The notes beneath the pieces are model-generated. The model was not told the DNA's origin. It did no database searches and worked only from the letters and a program-made list of their open reading frames with translations. A DNA stretch of 64,000 nucleotides from Bradyrhizobium sp. NDS-1 (GTDB taxonomy: Bacteria > Pseudomonadota > Alphaproteobacteria > Rhizobiales > Xanthobacteraceae), in NCBI RefSeq assembly GCF_032918005.1, contig NZ_CP136628.1, positions 6,433,501 through 6,497,500 of the forward strand. Reading direction: 5' to 3'. The position numbers and the translations under genes were made by a program. This document shows positions 50,490-60,388 of the stretch, piece after piece (position 1 is the stretch's first letter; each line of letters opens with the position of its first letter).

Positions 50490-52433
50490 TCAACCGGCCT
50501 GCTTCACACGCATGTACCATTCGACGAGCCGGCGAACCTGACGCTCGGTGTAGCCGCGCTCCACCATGCGTGCGACGAACTCGCCATGCTTCTTCTCCGT
50601 CTCGCCGTCCTTCTTCGACCCGAAGGAGATGACCGGAAGCAGATCCTCGACCTGGGAGAATATCCTCTTTTCGATCACGTCGCGAATCTTCTCGTAGGAG
50701 GTCCAGGTCGGATTTTTGCCGCCGTTCTGGGCCCGCGACCGTAACGAGAATTTGACAACCTCGTTGCGGAAGTCCTTGGGGTTGGCGATGCCCGCCGGCT
50801 TCTCGATTTTCGTCAGCTCCTGGTTCAAAAGCTCGCGATCCAGCAGCTGGCCGGTGTCGGGATCCTTGAAATCCTGGTCCTCGATCCAGGCGTCGGCATA
50901 GTCGACGTAGCGATCGAACAGATTCTGGCCGTAATCGGAGTAGGATTCCAGATAGGCCTTCTGGATCTCGTTACCGATGAACTCGGCATAACGCGGCGCG
51001 AGATCCGCCTTGATGAATTCGAGATAGCGCTTCTCGACTTCCTCCGGCAGCTGCTCGCGGCGGATCGACTGCTCCAGCGCGTACATCAGATGCACGGCGT
51101 CGGCGGCGACCTCCTGCGGGTCGTGGTTGAAGGTCGCAGCCAGGATCTTGAAGGCGAAGCGGGTGGAGACGCCGTCCATGCCCTCGTCGACGCCGGCGGC
51201 GTCGCGATATTCCTGGACGCTGCGCGCCTTCGGATCGGATTCCTTCAGGCTCTCGCCGTCGTAAACCCGCATCTTGGCGAACACCGTGGAATTCTCGTGC
51301 TTGCGCAGGCGCGACATCACCGAGAACCGCGCCAGCGTCTCCAGCGTCGAGGGCGCGCAAGGCGCCGACGCGAGCTCGGAGCCCTGGATCAGCTTCTCGT
51401 AGATCTTCTGCTCCTCCGTGATCCTCAGGCAGTACGGCACCTTGATCACGCAGATGCGGTCGATGAAGGCTTCGTTGTTCTTGTTCGCCTTGAAGCTCGC
51501 CCATTCGGCCTCGTTGGAGTGCGCCAGGATCACGCCGGTGAACGGAATCGCGCCGATGTTCTCGGTGCCGATATAGTTGCCTTCCTGCGTCGCGGTGAGC
51601 AGCGGGTGCAGCATCTTGATCGGCGCCTTGAACATCTCGACGAACTCGAGCACGCCCTGGTTGGCGCGGTTGAGGCCGCCGGAATAGCTGTAGGCGTCGG
51701 GATCGTTTTGCGCGTAGGTCTCGAGCTTGCGGATATCGACCTTGCCCACCAGCGAGGAGATGTCCTGGTTGTTCTCGTCACCGGGCTCGGTCTTGGCGAT
51801 GCCGATCTGCCGCAGCCGCGACGGCTGGATCTTTGCGACGCGGAACTGGGAAATGTCGCCGCCGAAGGCTTCCAGCCGCTTGTAGCACCACGGGCTCATC
51901 AGTCCGGTCAGACGGCGGCGCGGAATGCCGTATTTCTCTTCCAGCATCGGCCCGAGCTGATCGGGGTCGAACAGGCTGAGCGGGCTCTCGAACACCGGCG
52001 AGAGTTCATCGCCGGCCTTGAGCACGTAGATCGGATGCACTTCCATCAGCGACTTCAGCCGCTCGGCAAGCGAGGATTTGCCACCGCCGACCGGCCCGAG
52101 CAGATAGAGGATCTGCTTGCGCTCTTCGAGACCTTGCGCGGCATGGCGGAAGAAACCGACGATGCGCTCGATGGTTTCTTCCATGCCGTAGAAGCCGGCG
52201 AAGGCCGGATAGGTGCGGATCGTGCGGTTCAAAAAAATACGGCCAAGGCGTGGGTCCTTGGCCGTGTCGATCGTCTGGGGTTCGCCGATGGCAGCTAGCA
52301 GTCGTTCGGCCGCGTTCGCGTATTTCATGGGATCGCTTCGACACGATTCCAGATATTCCGCCATCGACATGTCGTGCTGGCTTCTCGCCTCGAACGACCG
52401 AGCGAAAGCGTTGAATAGAGAATCGTTGTACAT
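50490..52433 (-). CDS. prkA: PrkA family serine protein kinase / AAA+ protein
   Basis: A 647-residue AAA-type ATPase with Walker A at 113-120 (GPVGGGKS) and a downstream kinase-like C-terminal region. PrkA phosphorylates proteins on Ser and is linked to starvation and stress responses; the Bacillus homologue has also been reported as an ATP-dependent protease. It is the first gene of the operon with yeaH and spoVR. Its promoter looks like an EcfG site 35 bp upstream (52468-52493), placing the operon under the alphaproteobacterial general stress response. Confidence 0.95.
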   Translation of the reverse strand: MYNDSLFNAFARSFEARSQHDMSMAEYLESCRSDPMKYANAAERLLAAIGEPQTIDTAKDPRLGRIFLNRTIRTYPAFAGFYGMEETIERIVGFFRHAAQGLEERKQILYLLGPVGGGKSSLAERLKSLMEVHPIYVLKAGDELSPVFESPLSLFDPDQLGPMLEEKYGIPRRRLTGLMSPWCYKRLEAFGGDISQFRVAKIQPSRLRQIGIAKTEPGDENNQDISSLVGKVDIRKLETYAQNDPDAYSYSGGLNRANQGVLEFVEMFKAPIKMLHPLLTATQEGNYIGTENIGAIPFTGVILAHSNEAEWASFKANKNNEAFIDRICVIKVPYCLRITEEQKIYEKLIQGSELASAPCAPSTLETLARFSVMSRLRKHENSTVFAKMRVYDGESLKESDPKARSVQEYRDAAGVDEGMDGVSTRFAFKILAATFNHDPQEVAADAVHLMYALEQSIRREQLPEEVEKRYLEFIKADLAPRYAEFIGNEIQKAYLESYSDYGQNLFDRYVDYADAWIEDQDFKDPDTGQLLDRELLNQELTKIEKPAGIANPKDFRNEVVKFSLRSRAQNGGKNPTWTSYEKIRDVIEKRIFSQVEDLLPVISFGSKKDGETEKKHGEFVARMVERGYTERQVRRLVEWYMRVKQAG

Positions 52434-52467
52434 GATCCCTCTCCGCGTGAGTTCCGCTACAAGCTGA

Positions 52468-52493
52468 AACGAAAGCAGTTACCGGACCGTTCC
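52468..52493 (-). promoter_or_regulatory. EcfG-type (general stress) promoter for prkA operon
   Basis: Read on the minus strand: GGAAC, 17 bases, then CGTT, which fits the published alphaproteobacterial EcfG consensus of GGAAC and CGTT separated by 16-17 bases. The CGTT ends 34 bases before the prkA ATG, a normal leader length. No similar match was found by eye in other intergenic regions of the window. Confidence 0.7.
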
Positions 52494-52590
52494 TCAGGCC
52501 GTTTCGAATCAGCGTGAGCACATGACGATCATTGGACACCCGGGTGCCGACACGACGCAACGCACAACGTAGGCACTCGATGAGTTACGA

Positions 52591-52606
52591 ACAGGCACCT
52601 GCCTGT
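52591..52606. promoter_or_regulatory. Palindrome in the gap upstream of prkA
   Basis: ACAGGCA-cc-TGCCTGT, seven-base arms with a 2-base centre. It lies about 160 bp upstream of the prkA start in the 297 bp between prkA and the 3' end of the next minus-strand gene; CACCCGGGTG lies nearby at 52537-52546. It may be a terminator-like stem for the upstream gene or an operator. No coding sequence is seen in this gap. Confidence 0.3.
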
Positions 52607-52730
52607 AATTTGTGCGAATCTCTGTCTATATTGGCTCATTTCCAGAAATTGTCACTTGGTCGCAACATCCGGGCGATACCGGGGATGAGGCCATCCGGCG
52701 CTGCAACATAGATATCGACGAGCGGCGATC

Positions 52731-53381
52731 TTATGACGCTTGTACGGCGAAGCCTTGGGTGTCTTTGAAGCCCTGGGCGCCTTGGGTGCCGCGTTCATCT
52801 TCCTGCTGCAATGCGGTGCGCGGACTGCCGACGGCATTGTGACAGTCGCGACAAGCGCGCAGCAATGTATCAAAATCGGTCGCCAGGCCGTCCGACCGGA
52901 TGACGATTCGATTGTTCTGCGCAAGGCGCGCCAGATTGCGGATGCTGCAGAGCTGCCGCTGCAAGCCCTGCGTCGGCGTCAGCACGACCATGTTGTGACC
53001 GTCGCGTTGTTCAGCCGAAATCTCCGCGATCGAATCCCACGGCAGAAATTCATTGCCGATGCGGAGATCGCGGATGCCGTAGGGCGTGACCACCACCACC
53101 GGTCCCCGCTCGGCGGGGAGCATCCAGATCAGCCGGATTGTGATCAGGGCGAACACCACGACGCCGACAAATCCGGCCATCACGTCGTACTCGCCAAGAC
53201 CATCCCACCAGTTGAAGGCGAGGCTGGCACTGAGCAGGGTCATGGCAAAGCCCGCCGCGACCAGCAGTCGCAGCGAGGTCGTACAGGAGCCGATTTCGAG
53301 GTCGGGCGATGCGTCGACGCATCCGGCCGGCGGCGGACTGTTGGCGACGGCGAACGCGACACCGTCATTTTGAGCCTGCAT
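52731..53381 (-). CDS. STM3941-like membrane protein
   Basis: A 216-residue protein. Two transmembrane segments, TSLRLLVAAGFAMTLLSASL and DVMAGFVGVVVFALITIRLI, are followed by a soluble PH-like domain: PVVVVTPYGIRDLRIGNEFL, PWDSIAEISAEQ. The order fits the STM3941 family of unknown function. The ATG at 53381 has GGGGA upstream; the open frame runs much further back through tal-pgi in antisense. The Gln/Gly-rich C-terminal tail (QEDERGTQGAQGFKDTQGF) is odd, and the DNA encoding it holds imperfect direct repeats of about 9 bases. Confidence 0.72.
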   Translation of the reverse strand: MQAQNDGVAFAVANSPPPAGCVDASPDLEIGSCTTSLRLLVAAGFAMTLLSASLAFNWWDGLGEYDVMAGFVGVVVFALITIRLIWMLPAERGPVVVVTPYGIRDLRIGNEFLPWDSIAEISAEQRDGHNMVVLTPTQGLQRQLCSIRNLARLAQNNRIVIRSDGLATDFDTLLRACRDCHNAVGSPRTALQQEDERGTQGAQGFKDTQGFAVQAS

Positions 53382-53699
53382 GCTTTTCCCCAGCGTGGCC
53401 ATTCGCGGCCAGCCACGTACCAGACGGATCGGAATCCACCGATGGCCCTCAACGCAGCCACCGGTTGATAACCAAGCGGCCGACGTTACGCAACAAGACC
53501 GGCCGAACCTCGGCCAACGACTTTTTACGCAACAACGGCTGCTGCCGCCGGATCGCCATGATCGCGACGGAGTTACACCGGAGGGTATGACGCCTGTACC
53601 CTTGATTGGTTCCCTCCCGGGAGCATGTAAGTTAGAGGATAGCGCGTCAGGACCGGCGCGGAAACCCCTCGCCCGCAGGCTTGGAGATAAATAGGCATC
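53382..53699. promoter_or_regulatory. Regulatory region upstream of the tal-pgi operon, 318 bp
   Basis: No gene is seen. TTACGCAACAA occurs twice in the same direction (53486-53496 and 53525-53535, 39 bp apart, near four helical turns). AGGGTA-N9-TACCCT forms an inverted repeat at 53582-53602, and CTCCCGGGAG a further palindrome near 53614. Together they suggest binding sites for one or more regulators of the carbohydrate operon; the proteins are unknown. Confidence 0.4.
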
Positions 53700-56549
53700 A
53701 TGAATCCCGTCAAAGAACTGGAAAAGCACGGCCAGGCCGTCTGGCTGGACTTCCTCGCCCGCGGCTTCATCGCCAAGGGCGACCTGAAGCGGCTGATCGA
53801 CACCGACGGCGTCAAGGGCGTCACCTCCAATCCCTCGATCTTCGAGAAGGCGATCGGCAGCTCGGACGAATACGACGCCCCGATCGGCAGGGCGCTGAAG
53901 CGCGGCGACCGGAACGTGGCCGATTTGTTCGAGGCGGTCGCGGTCGAGGACATTCAGAACGCCGCCGACGTACTGCGCCCGGTCTATGACCGCCTCAAGG
54001 GCGGCGACGGCTACGTCAGCCTGGAAGTCTCGCCCTATCTCGCCATGGACACCGCCGGAACCGTTGCCGAGGCGCGGCGGCTCTGGAAGGACGTGGCCCG
54101 CAAGAACCTGATGGTGAAGGTGCCGGCGACGCCCGAGGGCCTGCCGGCGATCGAGACGCTGATCAGCGACGGGATCAGCATCAACATCACGCTGCTGTTC
54201 TCCAAGGCGGTCTACCTGGAGGTGGCCGAAGCCTACATCGCCGGTCTCGAAAAATACGTCGCCGGCGGCGGCGATCCCTCTCACGTCGCGAGCGTGGCGA
54301 GCTTTTTCGTCAGCCGCATCGACTCGGTGGTCGACAAGCAACTCGACGAGAAGATCGCCCGCGCCAACGATCCATCCGAGAAGGAGCGGCTCGCCGCGCT
54401 CAAGGGCAAGGTCGCGATCGCCAACGCCAAGGTCGCCTACCAGGATTACAAGCGCCTGTTCTCGGGTCCGCGCTGGGACAAGCTCGCCGCCAAGGGCGCC
54501 AAGCCACAGCGCATGTTGTGGGCCTCGACCGGCACGAAGAACAAGGAGTACAGCGACGTTCTCTATGTCGAGGAGCTGATCGGCCCCGACACCATCAACA
54601 CCGTGCCGCCGGCAACGCTGGACGCCTTCCGCGACCACGGCACGCCGCGCGACAGCCTGGAAGAGAATGTCGACGACGCCAGGCGCGTGCTGGAAGAGCT
54701 GGAGCGCTCCGGCATCTCGCTCGATGCGATCACCGAGGAGCTGGTCAAGGACGGCGTGAAGCAATTTGCCGATGCCGCCGACAAGCTCTACGGCGCCGTC
54801 GCCCACAAGCGCGCGACCGTACTGGGGCCCGCACTCGACCGCCAGTCTCTCTCGCTCGGCGAGGGGCTCGGCAAGACGGTCGCCAAGAGTACCGAGGAAT
54901 GGCGCGCATCGGCAAAAATCCGCAGGCTCTGGCAGCGCGACAAGTCGGTGTGGACCGGCGCGGACGAGGACAAATGGCTCGGCTGGCTCGACAGCGCAGC
55001 CAAGGCCGACATTGCCGACTACGAGGACTATGCAGGCCGGGTGAAGGGCCAGAAATTCTCCGACGCCGTCGTGCTCGGCATGGGCGGATCGAGCCTCGGG
55101 CCGGAGGTGCTGGCCGAGACGTTTGGCAAGAAGCCGGGCTTTCCGAAGCTGCACGTGCTGGATTCCACCGATCCGGCGCAGGTGCGGGCGATGGAAGCGA
55201 AGATCGACATCGCCAACACGGTGTTCATCGTCTCCAGCAAGTCCGGCGGTACCACCGAGCCGAACGCGATGAAGGACTATTTTCATGAGCAGGTCGCCAA
55301 GGCGGTCGGGCCGAACTCGAAGACCGGCCACCGCTTCATCGCGGTGACCGATCCGGGCTCGTCGCTGGAGAAGGCGGCCAAGAAGCTGAACTACGCCCGC
55401 ATCTTCCATGGCGAGCCATCGATCGGCGGACGCTACTCCGTGCTCTCGCCGTTCGGCCTGGTGCCGGCCGCAACGGCCGGCATCGACGTCAAGACCTTCG
55501 TCAAGCACGCGCTGGCGATGGCCCGCTCCTGCGGCCCGGACGTGCCACCGAGTGAGAACCCCGGCGTGCAGCTCGGCCTCGCCATGGGCCTCGCCGGCCT
55601 CGAAGGACGCGACAAGGTGACGATCCTGGCCTCGAAGAAGATCGCCGATTTCGGCGCCTGGGCCGAGCAGCTGATCGCGGAATCGACCGGCAAGGAAGGC
55701 AAGGGCCTGATCCCGATCGAGGGCGAGCCCCTGGGCGATCCCTCAGTGTACGGCAACGACCGATTCTTCATCGATATCCGCATCGACGGCGAGGCGGACG
55801 CCGCCCACGACTCCCAGCTTGCCGCGATCGAAGCGGCCGGCCATCCCGTGGTGCGCATCGTCATGAAGTCGATCGAGCATCTCGGCCAGGAGTTCTTCCG
55901 CTTCGAGATGGCAACGGCGGTGGCGGGCTCGATCCTCGGCATCAACCCGTTCGACCAGCCGGACGTGGAAGCGGCCAAGATCAAGACCCGCGAGCTCACC
56001 GCGTCGTTCGAGAAGACCGGCGCGCTGCCGAAAGAAGAGCCGGTGGTCAGCACCGACGAAGCCGATCTCTATACCGACGAGGCGAACGCCACGGCGCTCC
56101 GCGCCGCCGGCGCCAACGGCGATCTCACCTCCTGGCTGAAGGCGCATCTGTCGCGATCGGGCGACGGCGACTATGTCGCCCTGCTCGGCTACATCGCGCG
56201 CGACAAGGCCACGATCGACGCACTCCAGGCCATGCGACTGGAGGTGCGTGAGAAGCGTCAGGTCGCGACCTGCGCCGAGTTCGGACCACGCTTCCTGCAC
56301 TCGACCGGGCAGGCCTACAAGGGCGGGCCGGACAGCGGCGTGTTCCTTCAGATCACGGCAGACGATGCCAAGGACTTGCCCGTGCCCGGTCAGAAGGCGA
56401 GCTTCGGCGTGATCAAGGCGGCACAGGCGCGCGGCGATTTCGACGTACTCACCGAGCGCGGCCGACGCGCGCTTCGGGTGCACCTCAAGGGCGGCCTCAA
56501 GAAGGGTCTTGCGGCGCTCAATGCCGCGCTCAACGACGCGCTGAATTAA
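53700..56549 (+). CDS. tal-pgi: Bifunctional transaldolase / glucose-6-phosphate isomerase
   Basis: A 949-residue fusion. Residues 1-370 are transaldolase: [35 protein letters not shown] and the Schiff-base lysine K140 in [13 protein letters not shown]. From about 400 to 949 follows glucose-6-phosphate isomerase, with the sugar-phosphate loop [15 protein letters not shown] and [13 protein letters not shown]. Both halves have full motifs. The fusion makes one polypeptide linking the non-oxidative pentose phosphate pathway with hexose 6-phosphate interconversion. This fused form occurs in several rhizobia and other bacteria. It heads a six-gene operon. Confidence 0.97.
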   Translation: MNPVKELEKHGQAVWLDFLARGFIAKGDLKRLIDTDGVKGVTSNPSIFEKAIGSSDEYDAPIGRALKRGDRNVADLFEAVAVEDIQNAADVLRPVYDRLKGGDGYVSLEVSPYLAMDTAGTVAEARRLWKDVARKNLMVKVPATPEGLPAIETLISDGISINITLLFSKAVYLEVAEAYIAGLEKYVAGGGDPSHVASVASFFVSRIDSVVDKQLDEKIARANDPSEKERLAALKGKVAIANAKVAYQDYKRLFSGPRWDKLAAKGAKPQRMLWASTGTKNKEYSDVLYVEELIGPDTINTVPPATLDAFRDHGTPRDSLEENVDDARRVLEELERSGISLDAITEELVKDGVKQFADAADKLYGAVAHKRATVLGPALDRQSLSLGEGLGKTVAKSTEEWRASAKIRRLWQRDKSVWTGADEDKWLGWLDSAAKADIADYEDYAGRVKGQKFSDAVVLGMGGSSLGPEVLAETFGKKPGFPKLHVLDSTDPAQVRAMEAKIDIANTVFIVSSKSGGTTEPNAMKDYFHEQVAKAVGPNSKTGHRFIAVTDPGSSLEKAAKKLNYARIFHGEPSIGGRYSVLSPFGLVPAATAGIDVKTFVKHALAMARSCGPDVPPSENPGVQLGLAMGLAGLEGRDKVTILASKKIADFGAWAEQLIAESTGKEGKGLIPIEGEPLGDPSVYGNDRFFIDIRIDGEADAAHDSQLAAIEAAGHPVVRIVMKSIEHLGQEFFRFEMATAVAGSILGINPFDQPDVEAAKIKTRELTASFEKTGALPKEEPVVSTDEADLYTDEANATALRAAGANGDLTSWLKAHLSRSGDGDYVALLGYIARDKATIDALQAMRLEVREKRQVATCAEFGPRFLHSTGQAYKGGPDSGVFLQITADDAKDLPVPGQKASFGVIKAAQARGDFDVLTERGRRALRVHLKGGLKKGLAALNAALNDALN

Positions 56550-56562
56550 GGGAATATTGCAA

Positions 56563-57561
56563 ATGCAACTCGGCATGATCGGCCTCGGCCGAATGGGCGG
56601 CAACATCGTTCGCCGCCTGATGCGCCAGGGACATTCGACCGTGGTCTATGACAAGGACGCCAAGGCCGTCGCGGGCCTTGCCGCCGACGGCGCGGTCGGC
56701 TCGGCGACGCTCGAGGAATTCATCTCGAAACTCGAACGTCCCCGCACCGCCTGGGTGATGCTGCCTGCGGGGCGCATCACCGAGACCACGATCGAGACGA
56801 TCGCAGCCGTGATGCAGGCAGGCGACGTCATCATCGATGGCGGCAACACCTTCTGGCAGGACGACGTCCGCCGCGGCAAGGCACTGAAGGCGCGCGGCAT
56901 CCATTATGTCGACGTCGGCACCTCCGGCGGGGTCTGGGGGCTCGACCGCGGCTATTGCATGATGATCGGCGGCGAGAAGCAGGTGGTCGACCGGCTCGAT
57001 CCGATCTTCGCCGCGCTTGCGCCCGGCGCCGGCGACATTCCGCGCACGGAGGGACGCGAGGGCCGCGATCCCCGCATCGAGCAGGGCTACATCCATGCCG
57101 GCCCCGTCGGCGCCGGCCATTTCGTCAAGATGATCCACAACGGCATCGAATACGGCCTGATGCAGGCCTATGCCGAAGGCTTCGACATTCTCAAGAACGC
57201 CAACATCGACGCCTTGCCCGCGGATCATCGCTATGATTTCGATCTCGCCGACATCGCGGAGGTCTGGCGGCGCGGCAGCGTGATCCCGTCCTGGCTGCTC
57301 GACCTCACCTCGGCTGCGCTCGCCGACAGCCCGCAGCTCACAGAATATTCCGGCTTCGTCGAGGATTCCGGCGAGGGACGCTGGACCGTGAACGCGGCGA
57401 TCGACGAGGCCGTGCCGGCCGAGGTCCTCACCGCGGCGCTCTACACACGTTTCCGTTCCCGTCGGGAACACACCTTCGCCGAAAAAATTCTCTCCGCGAT
57501 GCGCGCAGGGTTCGGCGGCCACAGGGAGCCGAAGCAACCGGGTGCTTCGAAACCCAAATAA
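56563..57561 (+). CDS. gnd: 6-Phosphogluconate dehydrogenase, decarboxylating (short form)
   Basis: A 332-residue enzyme giving ribulose 5-phosphate and CO2. The Rossmann motif [15 protein letters not shown] is at the N-terminus, GGNTFWQDD and [12 protein letters not shown] form the substrate site, and [19 protein letters not shown] has the catalytic Lys and Asn. The length (about 300-340 rather than 470) marks the YqeC/Gnd short subfamily, many of which prefer NAD. A TTG-initiated extension of two codons is possible; the ATG at 56563 has AAGGGA upstream. It lies 13 bp after tal-pgi. Confidence 0.96.
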   Translation: MQLGMIGLGRMGGNIVRRLMRQGHSTVVYDKDAKAVAGLAADGAVGSATLEEFISKLERPRTAWVMLPAGRITETTIETIAAVMQAGDVIIDGGNTFWQDDVRRGKALKARGIHYVDVGTSGGVWGLDRGYCMMIGGEKQVVDRLDPIFAALAPGAGDIPRTEGREGRDPRIEQGYIHAGPVGAGHFVKMIHNGIEYGLMQAYAEGFDILKNANIDALPADHRYDFDLADIAEVWRRGSVIPSWLLDLTSAALADSPQLTEYSGFVEDSGEGRWTVNAAIDEAVPAEVLTAALYTRFRSRREHTFAEKILSAMRAGFGGHREPKQPGASKPK

Positions 57562-57587
57562 GCGTAACAAGCCAAGGCCAATCATTC

Positions 57588-59099
57588 GTGACAAAAGACC
57601 CGCAAGCCAAGCGCAAGCCGGAAAATTGCGCCTTCGTCATCTTTGGCGTGACCGGAGACCTCACCCATCGGCTGGTGATGCCGTCGCTCTACAATCTTGC
57701 CGCCGACAACCTGCTGCCGGAAAAATTCTGCGTCGTCGGTGTGGGCCGCAAGGCGCAGTCGGATGACGAGCTGCGCGACAGTCTGATGAAGGGCCTGCGC
57801 GAGTTCGCCACCCGCCCCGTCGACGACGTCGTCGCGAAACAGCTCCTGCAATGCGTGACCTTCGTCGAAGCCGATCCGAAGGATCCGCCGTCGTTCGATC
57901 GCCTGCGCGAGCACCTGGATTCATTGGAATGCTCCGAAGGGACCGGCGGCAACAGGCTGTTCTATCTCGCCACCCCGCCCGCCGCATTCGCGCCGACCGC
58001 GCGCGAGCTTGGCCGCACCGGCCTGACCAGGGAGAACGGCGCCTGGCGGCGCCTCGTGATCGAGAAGCCGTTCGGCACCGACCTCGCCTCGGCGCGCGCG
58101 CTCAACGCCGAGCTGCTGAAGATCATGGACGAGCACCAGATCTACCGGATCGATCACTATCTCGGCAAGGAGACGGTGCAGAACATCCTGGTGCTGCGCT
58201 TCGCCAACGGCATGTTCGAGCCGATTTGGAATCGCAACCACATCGACCACGTCCAGATCACGGTCGAGGAGAAGCTCGGCGTCGGCCATCGCGGCGGCTT
58301 CTACGATGCCACCGGCGCGCTCCGCGACATGGTGCCGAACCATCTGTTCCAGCTCATGTCGCTGGTCGCGATGGAGCCGCCTGCGCGGTTCGACGCGCAT
58401 TCCGTGCGCTCCGAGAAGGCGGAAGTGCTCACGTCGATCCAGCAGCCGAGCCGCGACGAAGCGCTGAAGAACTCGGTCCGTGCGCAATATCTCGCAGGGC
58501 GCGTCGGCGACGAGGAGATCCCGGACTATCGCAAGACCGAGGACGTCACGCCCGGCAGCACCACCGAGACCTTTGTCGCGCTGAAGCTGATGATCGACAA
58601 TTGGCGCTGGGCCGGCGTTCCCTTCTATTTGCGCACCGGCAAGGCGCTCGGCCACAAGCGCACCGAAGTCGCGATCAAGTTCAAGCAGGCGCCGCTGTCG
58701 ATGTTCTCAGGCACGACGGTCGACCGCTTGTCGCAGAATTTCCTGACCATCGGCATCGCGCCGACCGAAACCATCGAGCTGCAGTTCAACGCCAAGATTC
58801 CGGGGCCGAGCGTGACCATCGATGGTGTCGAGATGAAGTTCCGCTACGGCGACTATTTCCGCGCCGATCCCTCGACCGGCTACGAGACGCTGATCTACGA
58901 CTGCATGACCGGCGACAACATTCTGTTCCAGCGCGCCGATGGCATCGAGGCGGGATGGCAGGCGGTGCAGCCGTTCCTCGACGCCTGGAAAAGCGCGGGC
59001 ACCAACGGCATCGAGACCTATGAGGCCGGCAGCGATGGCCCTGCCTGCGCCGACGAGCTGCTCAGGCGCGACGGGCGAAGCTGGCGGAAGTTTTCGTGA
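57588..59099 (+). CDS. zwf: Glucose-6-phosphate 1-dehydrogenase
   Basis: A 503-residue enzyme, first step of the oxidative pentose phosphate and Entner-Doudoroff routes. The coenzyme fingerprint is FGVTGDLTHR (about residues 20-29), the active-site motif RIDHYLGKETVQNILVLRFA, and the C-terminal EVAIKFKQAP and FNAKIPGPSVTIDG blocks are conserved. The start is GTG at 57588, 26 bp after gnd. The last codons overlap the pgl gene by 4 bp. Confidence 0.97.
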   Translation: MTKDPQAKRKPENCAFVIFGVTGDLTHRLVMPSLYNLAADNLLPEKFCVVGVGRKAQSDDELRDSLMKGLREFATRPVDDVVAKQLLQCVTFVEADPKDPPSFDRLREHLDSLECSEGTGGNRLFYLATPPAAFAPTARELGRTGLTRENGAWRRLVIEKPFGTDLASARALNAELLKIMDEHQIYRIDHYLGKETVQNILVLRFANGMFEPIWNRNHIDHVQITVEEKLGVGHRGGFYDATGALRDMVPNHLFQLMSLVAMEPPARFDAHSVRSEKAEVLTSIQQPSRDEALKNSVRAQYLAGRVGDEEIPDYRKTEDVTPGSTTETFVALKLMIDNWRWAGVPFYLRTGKALGHKRTEVAIKFKQAPLSMFSGTTVDRLSQNFLTIGIAPTETIELQFNAKIPGPSVTIDGVEMKFRYGDYFRADPSTGYETLIYDCMTGDNILFQRADGIEAGWQAVQPFLDAWKSAGTNGIETYEAGSDGPACADELLRRDGRSWRKFS

Positions 59100-59848
59100 T
59101 GGCAGCGGCGGACCAGCCGAAGCTGATCGTCACGTCCGACGCACAAGCGCTGGCGCAGGCCGCGGCGGAACGGGTGATGGCGCGTATCGCCGCCAATCCT
59201 GGCCGCATTGCGATTTGCCTCACCGGCGGCTCCAGCCCGAAGAAGCTGTATCAATTGCTCGGCAGCGATGCCTGGCGCGACAGGATCCCGTGGGAGCGCG
59301 TGCATTGGTTCATCGGTGACGAGCGCTTGGTCGACGAGGGCGATCCGCTCAACAACATGTCGGTCGCGCGCGCGAAGTTTCTCGACCGCTATGCGCCTCC
59401 CGGCCATGTCCATCCGATCCCGACGATGGTTGAAACTCCCGATCGCAGCGCGGAGGCCTATGCGCGCGAGCTGCGAGCCTTTTACGGCGCCGAGAACCTC
59501 GATCCGGCACGGCCGCTGTTCGACCTCGTTCTGATGGGTGTCGGCCCCGACGGCCACACTGCCTCGCTGTTTCCCGGCTTCCCCGAAATCGAGGAGACTG
59601 AACGCTGGGTCATCGGAGTGCCCAAGGCCAATGTCGCGCCCTTCGTGCCCCGGGTTTCGCTCACCCTGCCCGCCCTGGCCTCCTGCCGCGAAATGCTGTT
59701 CGAGATTGCCGGGCACGACAAGCAGCCGATCTTGACGCGCATGCTCAATGGCGAGACTCTGCCGGCGTTACGCGCGCGCTCGAACGGCGAGACCGTCTGG
59801 CTGGTCGATAGGGCCGCGCTTCCGGAGGGCATTTGTGGCGGGCGTTGA
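59096..59848 (+). CDS. pgl: 6-Phosphogluconolactonase
   Basis: A 250-residue enzyme hydrolysing 6-phosphogluconolactone made by Zwf. It has the DevB/NagB-like pattern: ICLTGGSSPKKLYQLL, VHWFIGDERLV, NNMSVARAKF and LMGVGPDGHTASLFPGFPE. It starts at a GTG overlapping the zwf stop, with an ATG immediately after (59099); either gives nearly the same protein. The 3' end overlaps gntK by 14 bp. Confidence 0.96.
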   Translation: MMAAADQPKLIVTSDAQALAQAAAERVMARIAANPGRIAICLTGGSSPKKLYQLLGSDAWRDRIPWERVHWFIGDERLVDEGDPLNNMSVARAKFLDRYAPPGHVHPIPTMVETPDRSAEAYARELRAFYGAENLDPARPLFDLVLMGVGPDGHTASLFPGFPEIEETERWVIGVPKANVAPFVPRVSLTLPALASCREMLFEIAGHDKQPILTRMLNGETLPALRARSNGETVWLVDRAALPEGICGGR

Positions 59849-60365
59849 AGCACCTTGTGCATTGATCGTGATGGGCGTGTCGGGCTCGGGCAAGAGCACG
59901 GTTGCGAAGGCGCTGGGCGAGCGGCTCGGCTGGCGCTTCGAAGACGGCGACAGCTTCCATCCCGCGAGCAATGTCGAGAAGATGCGGGCGGGCCATCCGC
60001 TCACCGACGAGGACCGCTGGCCCTGGCTCAACGCCATCGCCGACGAGATCGGGCGGGTCTGCGGAGATGGCGGACACATCATCATCGCCTGCTCGGCGCT
60101 GAAGCACACCTATCGTGACGTGCTGCTGCGCGGACGCGACGACGTGCGCTTCGTTTTCCTGAAGGGCACGAAAGAACTGATCGCCGAACGGCTCGCGCAA
60201 CGCAAAGGCCATTTCATGCCGCCCGAGCTATTGAAGAGCCAGTTCGACACGCTGGAGCCTCCGGAGGCTGGGGAGCACGTCATCACTGTTTCGATCGATG
60301 AAACCGTGGAGGCGATCGTGGATGGCATCGTGCGGCAACTGAAACTGGGCCGCGCGAAACGCTGA
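59835..60365 (+). CDS. gntK: Gluconokinase
   Basis: A 176-residue P-loop kinase converting gluconate to 6-phosphogluconate. Walker A is MGVSGSGKST, followed by FEDGDSFHPASNVEKMRAGH and LTDEDRWPWLN, the substrate site of GntK; IIACSALKHTYRDVLLRG also matches. The GTG at 59835 sits behind GGAGGG and overlaps the end of pgl. It lets free gluconate, for example from PQQ-dependent glucose oxidation, enter the same pathway. Confidence 0.96.
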   Translation: MAGVEAPCALIVMGVSGSGKSTVAKALGERLGWRFEDGDSFHPASNVEKMRAGHPLTDEDRWPWLNAIADEIGRVCGDGGHIIIACSALKHTYRDVLLRGRDDVRFVFLKGTKELIAERLAQRKGHFMPPELLKSQFDTLEPPEAGEHVITVSIDETVEAIVDGIVRQLKLGRAKR

Positions 60366-60388
60366 AACAAGAATAGTTAGGTCCTGCC

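Noticed and set aside
52731..55508. A 925-codon minus-strand frame reaching into tal-pgi
   Set aside because: Only the part from 52731 to 53381 has a signal of a real protein (two membrane helices and a ribosome site). The rest is antisense to the strongly supported tal-pgi gene.
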